Below are positions 8,577 through 16,342 of a DNA stretch of 35,401 nucleotides, piece after piece. Where the stretch lies: contig JAUXXX010000040.1 in the NCBI GenBank assembly GCA_030684695.1, forward strand, positions 1-35,401, read 5' to 3'. This DNA comes from a bacterium. GTDB taxonomy: Bacteria; Bacillota_I; Bacilli_A; Izemoplasmatales; Hujiaoplasmataceae. Numbering within the stretch: position 1 is the stretch's first letter; every line of letters begins with the position of its first letter. The position numbers and the translations under genes are program-made. The notes under the pieces were generated by a model that made no database searches, was not told the origin of the DNA, and saw nothing but the letters and a program-made list of their open reading frames with translations.

Positions 8577-9761
8577 ATGGCAAAAGCTAAATTTGACCGT
8601 ACGAAACAGCACGTGAACATTGGCACCATTGGTCACGTTGACCATGGAAAAACCACTTTGACCGCTACCATTACCATGATTTTAGCGAAAAAAGGTTGGT
8701 GTGCTGTTCGCGACTACGCTTCCATCGACTCTGCACCAGAGGAAAAAGCACGCGGAATCACGATTAACACTGCTCACATTGAATACGAAACTGCAACTCG
8801 TCACTATGCTCACGTAGACTGCCCAGGACATGCCGACTATGTTAAAAACATGATCACTGGTGCTGCTCAAATGGACGGCGCAATTCTTGTTGTGTCTGCC
8901 GCTGACGGCCCCATGCCTCAAACTCGTGAACACATCCTTCTTTCTCGCCAAGTTGGCGTTCCAAAACTAGTAGTCTTCTTGAACAAAGCTGACATGGTTG
9001 ACGACCCAGAACTTATCGAATTAGTTGAAATGGAAATCCGTGAACTATTAACAGAATACGGCTTCCCAGGAGACGAAACTCCAATCATCGTTGGATCCGC
9101 TTTACGTGCTATGGAAGGCGACCCAGTGTATGAAGAAAAGATTCTTGAACTAATGGCAGCAGTAGATTCCTACATTCCATTACCAGAACGTCAAATCGAC
9201 AAACCATTTATGATGCCAGTCGAAGATGTGTTCACTATCACAGGACGTGGAACAGTTGTTACCGGCCGTGTTGATCGTGGAACTGTTAAAGTTGGGGAAT
9301 CCATTGAAATCATTGGTATCCGTGACACAAAAGCTGCGGTTGTTACCGGAGTTGAAATGTTCCGTAAATTGTTAGACTTTGCACAAGCAGGGGATAACGT
9401 TGGTCTATTACTACGCGGTGTATCTCGTGAAGAAGTACAACGTGGACAAGTAATCGCAAAACCAAAGTCGGTTACTCCACACACGAATTTTACTGCACAA
9501 GTATACGTTCTTTCTAAAGATGAAGGCGGACGTCATACTCCATTCTTCTCTAACTACCGTCCACAATTCTACTTCCGTACAACCGATGTTACCGGTGTAA
9601 TCGAACTTCCAAAGGGAGTCGAAATGGTTATGCCTGGGGACAACATCGAAATGTTCGTTGAATTGATCTACCCAATCGCCCTCGAACAAGGAACGAAGTT
9701 CTCTATTCGTGAAGGCGGCCACACCGTAGGTGCTGGATCTGTTGTTACAATCATTAAGTAA
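8577..9761 (+). CDS. tuf: Elongation factor Tu
   Basis: A 394-aa GTPase that carries aminoacyl-tRNA to the ribosomal A site. Motifs: GHVDHGKTT (G1), [15 protein letters not shown] (switch I), DCPGHADY (G3) and NKADM (G4). The two beta-barrel domains follow, with the typical [13 protein letters not shown] and the final [11 protein letters not shown]. The start is set by AAGGAGAAT. Codon use is more C-ending than in neighbouring genes, as usual for a highly expressed gene. It has its own promoter and a strong terminator, and ends the str operon. Confidence 0.99.
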   Translation: MAKAKFDRTKQHVNIGTIGHVDHGKTTLTATITMILAKKGWCAVRDYASIDSAPEEKARGITINTAHIEYETATRHYAHVDCPGHADYVKNMITGAAQMDGAILVVSAADGPMPQTREHILLSRQVGVPKLVVFLNKADMVDDPELIELVEMEIRELLTEYGFPGDETPIIVGSALRAMEGDPVYEEKILELMAAVDSYIPLPERQIDKPFMMPVEDVFTITGRGTVVTGRVDRGTVKVGESIEIIGIRDTKAAVVTGVEMFRKLLDFAQAGDNVGLLLRGVSREEVQRGQVIAKPKSVTPHTNFTAQVYVLSKDEGGRHTPFFSNYRPQFYFRTTDVTGVIELPKGVEMVMPGDNIEMFVELIYPIALEQGTKFSIREGGHTVGAGSVVTIIK

Positions 9762-9781
9762 GATAAAGTAATCCATCCTTT

Positions 9782-9815
9782 GGGAGATGCTCTATGCATC
9801 TCCCTTTGTATTTTT
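9782..9815 (+). terminator. Rho-independent terminator after tuf
   Basis: GGGAGATGC (9782-9790) pairs with GCATCTCCC (9796-9804), then TTTGTATTTTT. Confidence 0.93.
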
Positions 9816-9846
9816 ACAGATTGTTTTCGAAGAAACACCGCAAATA

Positions 9847-9855
9847 TGGTATACT
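9847..9855 (+). promoter_or_regulatory. Extended -10 promoter of tatD
   Basis: TGG-TATACT. The best -35-like hexamer (TTGTTT at 9821) is at a poor distance, so the extended -10 probably carries the promoter. Confidence 0.5.
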
Positions 9856-9886
9856 TTTAATAAGTTTTGATGAATGAGGTGCCAAT

Positions 9887-10657
9887 ATGTTGTTTGACTC
9901 ACATGTTCACTTAAATGATTCTGATTTGTTTCCGATTGCAGAAGAATTGATTCAACGTGCCATTCAAGCTGGGACTACCCACTTTCATGTTATTGGATAC
10001 GATGTTGTAACAAACCTCCGTGCCATAGAACTAGCAAATAAGTATCCGACAGTGTATATGGCTCTTGGCTATCACCCCACTGCAGCCAAAGATATTTTGC
10101 CAGCGGATCTTCACTTGCTTGAAGAGCAACTTCTTCATCCCAAATGTGTGGCCATCGGGGAATGTGGATTGGATTACTACTGGGATAAGGAAAACGAACA
10201 GATCCAAAAATCCGTGTTTCAATTTCAAATCGAACTTGCAAATAAGACCAAAAAACCATTGGTCATCCACATGCGTGATAGCGCCCATGATACCTTAGAA
10301 ATGTTAAAGAAGTACAAGCATTCATCCACACAAGGGATTATGCATTGCTATTCTGGAAGTGTGGAAATGGTGCGGGACTTTCTTGATCAAAATATGTATA
10401 TCTCTTTGGCAGGACCTGTCACATTTAAGAACGCTCGTGTACCCAAAGAAGTTGCGATGCATATTCCAATGGATCGATTCTTGATTGAAACCGATTCTCC
10501 TTGGCTCGCACCAATGCCTTACCGAGGAAAGCAAAACGAGCCTTCCTATTTGCCCTATATCGCACAAGAAATCGCTTCAATGAGGAATCTATCGTATGAA
10601 GAATTTGCTCAAATTACCTTTGAAAATACCTGTCGGTTGCTAAAAATATCGATTTAA
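9887..10657 (+). CDS. tatD: TatD-family metal-dependent DNase
   Basis: A 256-aa amidohydrolase-fold hydrolase. Metal ligands are visible: HVH at residues 6-8 in FDSHVHLN, the glutamate of GECGLDYYW, the histidines of VIHMRD and MHCYSG, and the aspartate of ETDSPWLAP. Family members are 3'-5' DNA exonucleases or editing deacylases linked to DNA repair and quality control. Length and motif order are normal. A GAGGTG ribosome site precedes the ATG. In many Firmicutes tatD lies with metG or ksgA, but here it stands alone between tuf and the T-box. The assignment at family level is firm; the physiological substrate is not known from sequence. Confidence 0.95.
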   Translation: MLFDSHVHLNDSDLFPIAEELIQRAIQAGTTHFHVIGYDVVTNLRAIELANKYPTVYMALGYHPTAAKDILPADLHLLEEQLLHPKCVAIGECGLDYYWDKENEQIQKSVFQFQIELANKTKKPLVIHMRDSAHDTLEMLKKYKHSSTQGIMHCYSGSVEMVRDFLDQNMYISLAGPVTFKNARVPKEVAMHIPMDRFLIETDSPWLAPMPYRGKQNEPSYLPYIAQEIASMRNLSYEEFAQITFENTCRLLKISI

Positions 10658-10687
10658 TTTATGAAAACATTTACATTGAAAAAAGCA

Positions 10688-10715
10688 TTGTGTATTTAGA
10701 AATAGTTGATATAAT
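10688..10715 (+). promoter_or_regulatory. Promoter of the T-box leader
   Basis: TTGTGT (10688-10693), 16 bp, TATAAT (10710-10715), with TGA just before the -10 forming an extended -10. Transcription should begin about 10722. Confidence 0.7.
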
Positions 10716-10721
10716 TGTCTC

Positions 10722-10960
10722 AAAGCAATGAACAAGAGTAGTAATTACCCCACTTCTTTTTAGAGACCAAACGGTTGGTGTGAGTTTGGATGAATGGATA
10801 ATGAACGTGCTTGGGAGCTGTCAATTCGAAGTTTGAGAGTTGAACGCATATTCTGCGTTACAGATGTCAAGGGCCGGGAAACTGGAACTAAGGTGGTACC
10901 ACGGAAGAAATTTCGTCCTTAGCAAATTTGTTTTTAAAATTGCTAAGGATTTTTATTTTT
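10722..10960 (+). ncRNA. T-box riboswitch leader 1 (complete)
   Basis: A tRNA-sensing leader. Stem I features are visible: GAGTAGTAA near the 5' end, an AGAGACC element and a distal hairpin (CCAAAC at about 10767 with GTTTGG at about 10784 around GGTTGGTGTGA). A GGGAGCTG element follows at about 10813. Stem III is AACGCA (10843-10848) with TGCGTT (10854-10859). The T-box sequence AAGGTGGTACCACGG is at 10890-10904. A competing terminator pairs TCCTTAGCAA (from 10916) with TTGCTAAGGA (to 10949), then a T-rich run. The likely specifier lies in ATGAACGTGC (10801-10810): GUG (Val) by spacing after GAAN, or CGU (Arg) if a purine must follow. I could not decide between them. Confidence 0.93.
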
Positions 10961-10969
10961 TACCCATTT

Positions 10970-11111
10970 CACCGACGACATCATCTAAGATCAGGGTTGA
11001 TCGTATCTGGCGTTAACAGATAATGAGCCAAGTATTTTTCTACTTGGAAGTAAGGTGGTACCACGGGAAATTCCGTCCTTTCAGCGTTGTTAGCTGTAGG
11101 ACGTTTTTTTA
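10970..11111 (+). ncRNA. T-box element 2, antiterminator module with reduced upstream part
   Basis: A second T-box, TAAGGTGGTACCACGGG (11051-11067), shares a 16-base identical core with the first. It is followed by its own terminator: CGTCC (11074-11078) and CAGC pair with GCTG and GGACG (11099-11103), then eight Ts. Upstream there is a stem III-like hairpin (CCAAGTA with TACTTGG, about 11028-11047) and a hairpin ATCTG/CAGAT (about 11005-11016). I see no AGTA, GA motif or GGTG distal loop, so no complete Stem I or specifier. It ends 38 bp before the binding-protein gene and must be passed for the transporter to be made. Confidence 0.82.
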
Positions 11112-11148
11112 TTCAAAAAATAGAAAGTTAAGAGAGGAACACCAAATC

Positions 11149-11961
11149 ATGAAAAAATTATTCTCCATCATTGCGTTAGTCATCATGTCATTTACTACCT
11201 TTACTTTAGCAGCTTGCTCTTCTTCCAATGTCTTCACTTATGTTATAGACGAGTCATTCACCGAATACATTACCATGGGTACGAGTGCTGATTACGCACC
11301 TTACGAGTGGCCAATGAATGTTGGTGGAAAACAAACCATCGTTGGAATCGATATCGAAATTGCCAAACATATCGCCCAAGCATTGGGGAAAAACTTAAAA
11401 GTTGTGAATAAGAGCTTTGACTTCTTATTAGATGACTTACAAAGCGGAAAAGTAGACTTTGTCATGGCAGCGATGACACCAACAGAAGCACGTGCTCAAA
11501 AAGTTGACTTTTCGAATATTTACTATGAAGCAACTCAAGTACTTCTAATACAAACAATCAATCTAAATATCTATTCTTCGATTGATTCTTTGAACCTTTC
11601 TTCTAAACGTGTTGGAGCACAAATGGGCTCCATTCAAGCCGACTTACTCGCAGAGTTTTTCCCAAATTCACAAGCAACGATTTTAGCTGCAGTTCCAGAT
11701 TTAGCACTTCGTTTACAACAAGGACAACTAGATGGTCTCATCGTTGAAAAACCAGTTGCGGATGGATATGTCATTAACCTAAGCGGTCTTTCCATCGCAC
11801 CATTCATCATTGGGGAACCAGATGGTGGATCTGCGGTCGCTGTACAAAAAGGCAATCAAACACTTCTTGCATTGATTAACCAAGTCATTGCAGACTTAAT
11901 AAGTTCTGGAACTCTTGATGACATTGTGGCTCAAATGGTCATCTTAAACTCTGGAGAATAG
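11149..11961 (+). CDS. Amino-acid ABC transporter, substrate-binding lipoprotein
   Basis: A 270-aa family 3 periplasmic-type binding protein. A lipoprotein signal (MKKLFSIIALVIMSF, lipobox LAAC with C23) tethers it to the outer membrane face of the cell. Ligand-site landmarks of polar amino-acid binders are present: SADYAPYEW, GIDIEIAKHIA, MTPTEARAQKVDFS (with the arginine that binds the carboxylate) and an acidic DGLIVEKP near the hinge. The start is the ATG after AGAGAGG; a longer in-frame reading from 11023 runs through the T-box and is not used. It heads a three-gene transporter operon under tandem T-box control, so uptake should rise when a particular tRNA is uncharged. Substrate likely polar or basic, not proven. 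Confidence 0.94.
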   Translation: MKKLFSIIALVIMSFTTFTLAACSSSNVFTYVIDESFTEYITMGTSADYAPYEWPMNVGGKQTIVGIDIEIAKHIAQALGKNLKVVNKSFDFLLDDLQSGKVDFVMAAMTPTEARAQKVDFSNIYYEATQVLLIQTINLNIYSSIDSLNLSSKRVGAQMGSIQADLLAEFFPNSQATILAAVPDLALRLQQGQLDGLIVEKPVADGYVINLSGLSIAPFIIGEPDGGSAVAVQKGNQTLLALINQVIADLISSGTLDDIVAQMVILNSGE

Positions 11962-11969
11962 GTCAACGA

Positions 11970-12647
11970 ATGAATTTTAGTTTCTTACTCGATCCCTATT
12001 ATCAATCACTCCTACTCCAAGGTCTATTTGTGACCTTGGTTTTGGCGTTGCTTGCGGTATTTATTGGGACACTGTTGGCATTAGGACTGGCCATTGTTCG
12101 AATGTCATCGTTTAAACCCCTAAAATTTATCGTCGTTGCGTATGTTGAAATCATACGGGGAACGCCAATTGTTGTACAATTAATCATCATGTACAGTCTG
12201 TTAAGACTTCCCGTGATGCTGATAAACAACTTTGATATTAGTCCATTTATTCCTGGTATGTTTACACTTTTTATTAATTCGAGTGCGTACATGTCTGAAG
12301 TAGTACGTGCTGGTGTTGCCAGCGTTGACAAAGGACAATCAGAAGCAGGCAGAAGCCTTGGACTGACTCAAGGACAGACATTTCGTAAAATTATACTCCC
12401 ACAAGCCATCAAGAATATCCTTCCAGCACTTGGTAACGAGTTCGTTACATTGATTAAGGAGACATCAGTCTTGATGTATTCTGGGGTTGCGGAGCTCACC
12501 TACCAAGCGTCGATGATCAAATCAGAAACATATAGTTTTATGGAAAGCTATCTAGTAGCGGCGGTGCTTTATTTTGCACTAACGTTCCCTACTTCTAAAT
12601 TGATGGCTTATTTAGAAAGGAGAATGAAGAAAGCAGATGCCAAATAA
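11970..12647 (+). CDS. Amino-acid ABC transporter permease (HisM/GlnP type)
   Basis: A 225-aa membrane permease with about five helices and the EAA loop that docks to the ATPase ([23 protein letters not shown], residues about 124-146). The [14 protein letters not shown] segment is typical of polar amino-acid permeases. It probably works as a homodimer, since only one permease is encoded. It starts 8 bp after the binding-protein gene and overlaps the ATPase gene by 11 bp. Confidence 0.96.
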   Translation: MNFSFLLDPYYQSLLLQGLFVTLVLALLAVFIGTLLALGLAIVRMSSFKPLKFIVVAYVEIIRGTPIVVQLIIMYSLLRLPVMLINNFDISPFIPGMFTLFINSSAYMSEVVRAGVASVDKGQSEAGRSLGLTQGQTFRKIILPQAIKNILPALGNEFVTLIKETSVLMYSGVAELTYQASMIKSETYSFMESYLVAAVLYFALTFPTSKLMAYLERRMKKADAK

Positions 12648-13383
12648 TGTGATTGAAGTTCGTCAAATTACGAAAGTATTTAAAGATGGTACCAAAGCAC
12701 TCGATGATGTTTCCTTGGATATTGTTAAAAACCAAGTGACTGTCATCATTGGGCCTTCTGGCTCAGGAAAGTCCACACTTCTTCGAACATTAAATCTATT
12801 AGAGATTCCATCTTCTGGGCAAGTGTTTTTTGAAGGAACGGACTTAACTTCGAAAGGTCTTGATATGAATAAACATCGAGAAAAAATGGGAATGGTCTTC
12901 CAAGGTTTTTATTTGTTTCCTCATTTATCCGTTCTTGACAATCTGACAGTCGCTCCGATTACTGTTAAAAAAGAATCGCCAGAAACAGCGATAAACAGGG
13001 CTAAGATTCTATTGAAACAAGTGGGCCTATCCGAAAAAGAACAAAGTTATCCCAATCAATTGTCAGGTGGACAGAAACAACGAATTGCGATTGCCAGAGC
13101 ATTATGCATGGAACCCGATGTCATGCTTTTTGATGAGCCTACCAGTGCTCTTGATCCGGAAATGATCGGGGAAGTTCTTAACGTCATGAGGAGTTTAGCC
13201 AATCAAGGAATGACGATGGTGGTCGTCACTCACGAAATGGGATTTGCCAAAGAATTTGGTGATCATATTGTTGTGATGGACCAAGGAAAAATCATTGAAG
13301 AAGGAACTCCAGAAATAATCTTTAACACGCCAAAAAACAAGCGTACACAAGAGTTCCTAAGACGAGTTATTGAGAAAGCATAA
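12637..13383 (+). CDS. Amino-acid ABC transporter ATPase (GlnQ type)
   Basis: A 248-aa ABC ATPase with Walker [11 protein letters not shown]-loop [12 protein letters not shown], signature [15 protein letters not shown], Walker [15 protein letters not shown] and H-loop VVTHEMGFA, all intact. It energises uptake through the permease encoded just before it. The [12 protein letters not shown] region fits the polar amino-acid (GlnQ/HisP) subfamily. It overlaps the permease gene by 11 bp and is followed by a terminator. Confidence 0.97.
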   Translation: MPNNVIEVRQITKVFKDGTKALDDVSLDIVKNQVTVIIGPSGSGKSTLLRTLNLLEIPSSGQVFFEGTDLTSKGLDMNKHREKMGMVFQGFYLFPHLSVLDNLTVAPITVKKESPETAINRAKILLKQVGLSEKEQSYPNQLSGGQKQRIAIARALCMEPDVMLFDEPTSALDPEMIGEVLNVMRSLANQGMTMVVVTHEMGFAKEFGDHIVVMDQGKIIEEGTPEIIFNTPKNKRTQEFLRRVIEKA

Positions 13384-13413
13384 GAAGAGGTAAAAAGTTT
13401 CAAAACGATGAAT

Positions 13414-13450
13414 GAGTCATAGAAGAGAAATCTTGTATGACTCTTTTTGT
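13414..13450 (+). terminator. Rho-independent terminator of the transporter operon
   Basis: GAGTCATA (13414-13421) pairs with TATGACTC (13436-13443), then TTTTTGT. The next 220 bp to 13674 hold no gene that I can support. Confidence 0.88.
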
Positions 13451-13674
13451 TTCGTATGGCGCTTGAAATCCTATAAGATGAGGAAAAATCTCTGGTTTCC
13501 TTGTGACATACAACAAATACATACTCATCTATCGAATGGAAACTGAAGACCAATAAATGTTTTACTACATACATTTTTATTATCATTTAGAAGGCGCTTT
13601 ATGCTTTCATAATCATCCATAAGTAGATGTCAAAGTATCGTTTATGGACATGTAACTACTATCCATATCGAAAC

Positions 13675-13691
13675 CGTTTTCAACGAAAACG
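13675..13691. promoter_or_regulatory. Inverted repeat upstream of the rex promoter
   Basis: CGTTTTC-AAC-GAAAACG, a perfect 7-bp inverted repeat ending 3 bp before the -35 box. It is placed like a regulator-binding site. Confidence 0.5.
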
Positions 13692-13694
13692 CAG

Positions 13695-13723
13695 TTGATT
13701 ATTCGAAGATTATACGGTATTAT
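13695..13723 (+). promoter_or_regulatory. Promoter of the rex-hydrogenase operon
   Basis: TTGATT (13695-13700), 17 bp, TATTAT (13718-13723). The start of transcription would be about 13730, inside the next palindrome. Confidence 0.65.
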
Positions 13724-13728
13724 GATAT

Positions 13729-13744
13729 CGATAAAACTTTATCG
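13729..13744. promoter_or_regulatory. Candidate operator (palindrome) at the transcription start
   Basis: CGATAAA-AC-TTTATCG is a perfect 16-bp palindrome over the predicted start of transcription and before the rex ribosome site. A protein bound here would block initiation. Autoregulation by Rex is plausible, but the half-site differs from the TTGTGAA/TTGTTAA type described for Rex in other Firmicutes. Confidence 0.55.
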
Positions 13745-13759
13745 TAAAGGATGATCAAT

Positions 13760-14416
13760 ATGGAGTTAGAAATGAAAAGAATCTCTATTCATACGTTAAA
13801 ACGTCTTCCGAGGTATCATCAATATCTCCTTGAGCAACAACATTCTGGAGTTCAAAAAGTGAGTGCTAAGCAAATAGCCTTGGCTTTGGAACTAAATGAA
13901 GTTCAAGTTCGTAAAGACATTCAATATGTCACGAAATCACCAGGAAAGCCTAAAACAGGGCATATCACAAGTACACTTGTCTATGAAATTGAGACGTTTC
14001 TAGGCTATCATCAAACGAACCATGCTTGCTTGATAGGGGTCGGTCACTTAGGAAAAGCACTTTTAAATTACGAAGGGTTTTTAGAGAAAGGACTTGAAAT
14101 ATCGGTTGCTTTTGATAAAGATGAAACAAAGATTGATCAATCAATTAAGCAAATTAAAGTATTGCCTATGTCTCAATTAAGACCGATTTGTAATCGTTTA
14201 AAAATTCAATTGGCTATCATAACCGTTCCTTCCGAACAAGCACAAGAAGTGACGGATTTACTTATCGAGTCCGGTATTAAGGCGATTTGGAACTTTGCGC
14301 CAACAACGTTAGTTGTTCCTAGCGATGTATTTGTTTATCAAGAAGATTTATCGATATCTTTTTCTGTTGTCAGTCATCATCTTCAAAAACTAGTTACTAA
14401 AGGAGACATCAAATGA
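13760..14416 (+). CDS. rex: Redox-sensing transcriptional repressor Rex
   Basis: A 218-aa Rex. The N-terminal winged helix has the typical RLPRYHQYL and VSAKQIALALELNEVQVRKDIQYV segments. The Rossmann domain begins LIGVGHLGKALLNY (GxGxxG at residues 93-98), and FDKD, TVPSEQAQEV and IWNFAPTTL follow. Rex senses the NADH/NAD+ ratio: NAD+ favours DNA binding and NADH releases it, opening fermentative and hydrogen-producing genes. An ATG at 13751 directly abuts AAAGG, so the start at 13760, with normal spacing, is preferred. It overlaps the next gene by four bases (ATGA) and so heads the hydrogenase operon, which it probably controls. Confidence 0.93.
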   Translation: MELEMKRISIHTLKRLPRYHQYLLEQQHSGVQKVSAKQIALALELNEVQVRKDIQYVTKSPGKPKTGHITSTLVYEIETFLGYHQTNHACLIGVGHLGKALLNYEGFLEKGLEISVAFDKDETKIDQSIKQIKVLPMSQLRPICNRLKIQLAIITVPSEQAQEVTDLLIESGIKAIWNFAPTTLVVPSDVFVYQEDLSISFSVVSHHLQKLVTKGDIK

Positions 14417-14676
14417 TAAAAATAGCGGTATGTGTAGGAAGTAGTTGCCATTTAAAAGGATCTTACCAAACAATTGATCTGCTGAAGCAATACATTGAAA
14501 ACCATCAATACCAATCCAGCATAGAATTACGAGCAGCTTTTTGCTTGGGACACTGTACGGATGGCATTTCTATAAAGATCAATGATGAGATTATTCATGG
14601 TGTTCATAAAGATAACATTCATACATCGTTGATTCCTGTCATTGAAAGAAAGATACACGCCATATATGGAAAATAG
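14413..14676 (+). CDS. Thioredoxin-like [2Fe-2S] ferredoxin (NuoE-like)
   Basis: An 87-aa protein with the four cysteines of a thioredoxin-fold [2Fe-2S] domain: C7 and C12 (CVGSSC), then C44 and C48 (CLGHC). This is the NuoE/HydC-type cluster domain without its helical N-terminal part. Small versions beside sensory [FeFe] hydrogenases are known and probably pass electrons. ATG overlaps the rex stop, and its own stop overlaps the following gene by 11 bp, so translation is coupled across all three. Confidence 0.9.
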   Translation: MIKIAVCVGSSCHLKGSYQTIDLLKQYIENHQYQSSIELRAAFCLGHCTDGISIKINDEIIHGVHKDNIHTSLIPVIERKIHAIYGK

Positions 14677-16342
14677 AACCTATTTGCACTTAACTCCAGA
14701 AACTTGTAAAAATTGTTACAAGTGTATTCGACATTGTCCTGTTAAGGCGATTCGCTTTGCTAATCATCAAGCTGAGATTGAACCTACCTCCTGTATTCTT
14801 TGTGGGGAGTGTTATCGCGTATGCCCGCAAAGAGCAAAGAAAATAGATAATCAGATTCCTAAAATTAAAAAACTCTTAACACAATCCAAGGTTATCGTAT
14901 CATTAGCACCGTCCTACCTAGCAAATTATCCGGATACATCTTTTTCTCAATTGAGATTTGCCTTGCAAAAACTGGGGTTCTTCGATGTATTTGAAACGGC
15001 AGATGCTGCCAAACATGTGGCAAACTCTTACCACATGCAAATGATGGAACAACAAAACCGCACATTAATCTCTACATCCTGCCCAGGAGTGAACTCATTA
15101 ATTCGAAAGTACTATCCATCATTACTTCCACTCCTTTCTCAAATCCCGTCTCCGATGAATGTTCATGCTCGTTTTATCAAAGAGAATCATCCAGATACCT
15201 CTGTTGTTTTTATTGGCCCATGCATTGCGAAATTACAAGAAGCTGACGAATTTGGCCTTGTTGATTATGCTATCACTTTTTCACAACTAAGTGATTGGTT
15301 GAAAGAAGAAGACATCACACTTCAATCGAGTGACTTTGATAATGATCTACGGATGAAAAGCAGTGTTTTCGCCGTATCGGGAGGAATACTTGAGACTCTT
15401 CCTGCCTTGCCCAAGCCATACCTTACTCTAAAATATGACGGGATAGAAAGTGTGATTTCGATACTAGAAGACTTATTAAAACAGCCACTTAAGGGTGTTT
15501 TCTTAGAATTAAGTACTTGTTTGGGTTCTTGTATTAACGGACCAGGGATGACAACACCTCACAATCAGCTCCTGATAAATTCTTCGTCTATTCGAAGAAA
15601 AATACTTTCAACACTAACACACGAGATGTCAAACTATTCGATTGTTCCTCAACAATACTCTAATCAGTCTACGAAAAAGAACAAACCTTCCGAACGAATC
15701 ATCCAAGAGATTCTTAAGAAGATGGGAAAAAGAGCTCCAACAGATTTGCTTAATTGTGGATCATGTGGGTATTCTACATGTAAAGAGAAAGCTATCGCTT
15801 TATACGAAGGAAAAGCAGATTTAACCATGTGTTTACCATTCTTAAAGGAAAAAGCAGAATCCTTTGCGGATTCGATTGTTACAAATTCACCAAATGCCAT
15901 TATTGTACTGAACAACAAATTAGAAATTCAACTAATGAATCAAGCAGCCAAAGATTTGTTTCATCTTAAGAAAATGGATGACTTCGTACACCGTTCTATC
16001 GAAGCATTAATCAGTCCAGACACATATCAAGAAGTGTTCCGTTTGAAAAAAGGAAAGGATACTTCACTTACCTATTTTCCAGAGTACGATAAATACGTTG
16101 AACAAACCATTTTATACGATCGCCAATACGAGATTTGTACACTGCTTTTAAAAGATCAAACAAGTATACTACAGTCTAGGAATCAAAAAAAAGCGATTCA
16201 ACAAGAAACCATCGACATTGCAAACAACGTCATCAAAAAGCAAATGAGAACAGTTCAAGAAATTGCATCATTACTGGGAGAAACAACCGCAGAAACGAAG
16301 GTCGCTCTCACAAAACTAAAGGACCTTTTAAATGATGAATAA
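14666..16342 (+). CDS. Putative sensory [FeFe] hydrogenase with PAS domain (group C type)
   Basis: A 558-aa multidomain protein. Two [4Fe-4S] motifs are at C14-C17-C20-C24 and C43-C46-C49-C53. The H-cluster domain follows: L1 STSCPG (C139), L2 GPCIAKLQE and L3 STCLGSCINGPG, so all four cluster-ligand cysteines are kept. The first cysteine of the usual TSCCP, the proton-relay residue in catalytic enzymes, is serine (S138), and the methionines before L2 and L3 are also replaced. A further Fe-S domain (CGSCGYSTC), a PAS-like domain (about 405-500) and a C-terminal helical part complete it. This is the layout of regulatory HydS-like proteins that sense H2 rather than turn it over quickly. ATG at 14666 is preferred to an in-frame TTG at 14642. 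Confidence 0.9.
   Translation: MENRTYLHLTPETCKNCYKCIRHCPVKAIRFANHQAEIEPTSCILCGECYRVCPQRAKKIDNQIPKIKKLLTQSKVIVSLAPSYLANYPDTSFSQLRFALQKLGFFDVFETADAAKHVANSYHMQMMEQQNRTLISTSCPGVNSLIRKYYPSLLPLLSQIPSPMNVHARFIKENHPDTSVVFIGPCIAKLQEADEFGLVDYAITFSQLSDWLKEEDITLQSSDFDNDLRMKSSVFAVSGGILETLPALPKPYLTLKYDGIESVISILEDLLKQPLKGVFLELSTCLGSCINGPGMTTPHNQLLINSSSIRRKILSTLTHEMSNYSIVPQQYSNQSTKKNKPSERIIQEILKKMGKRAPTDLLNCGSCGYSTCKEKAIALYEGKADLTMCLPFLKEKAESFADSIVTNSPNAIIVLNNKLEIQLMNQAAKDLFHLKKMDDFVHRSIEALISPDTYQEVFRLKKGKDTSLTYFPEYDKYVEQTILYDRQYEICTLLLKDQTSILQSRNQKKAIQQETIDIANNVIKKQMRTVQEIASLLGETTAETKVALTKLKDLLNDE

Noticed and set aside
11023-11148. An N-terminal extension of the binding protein
   Set aside because: It translates the T-box and terminator; the signal peptide starts at 11149.
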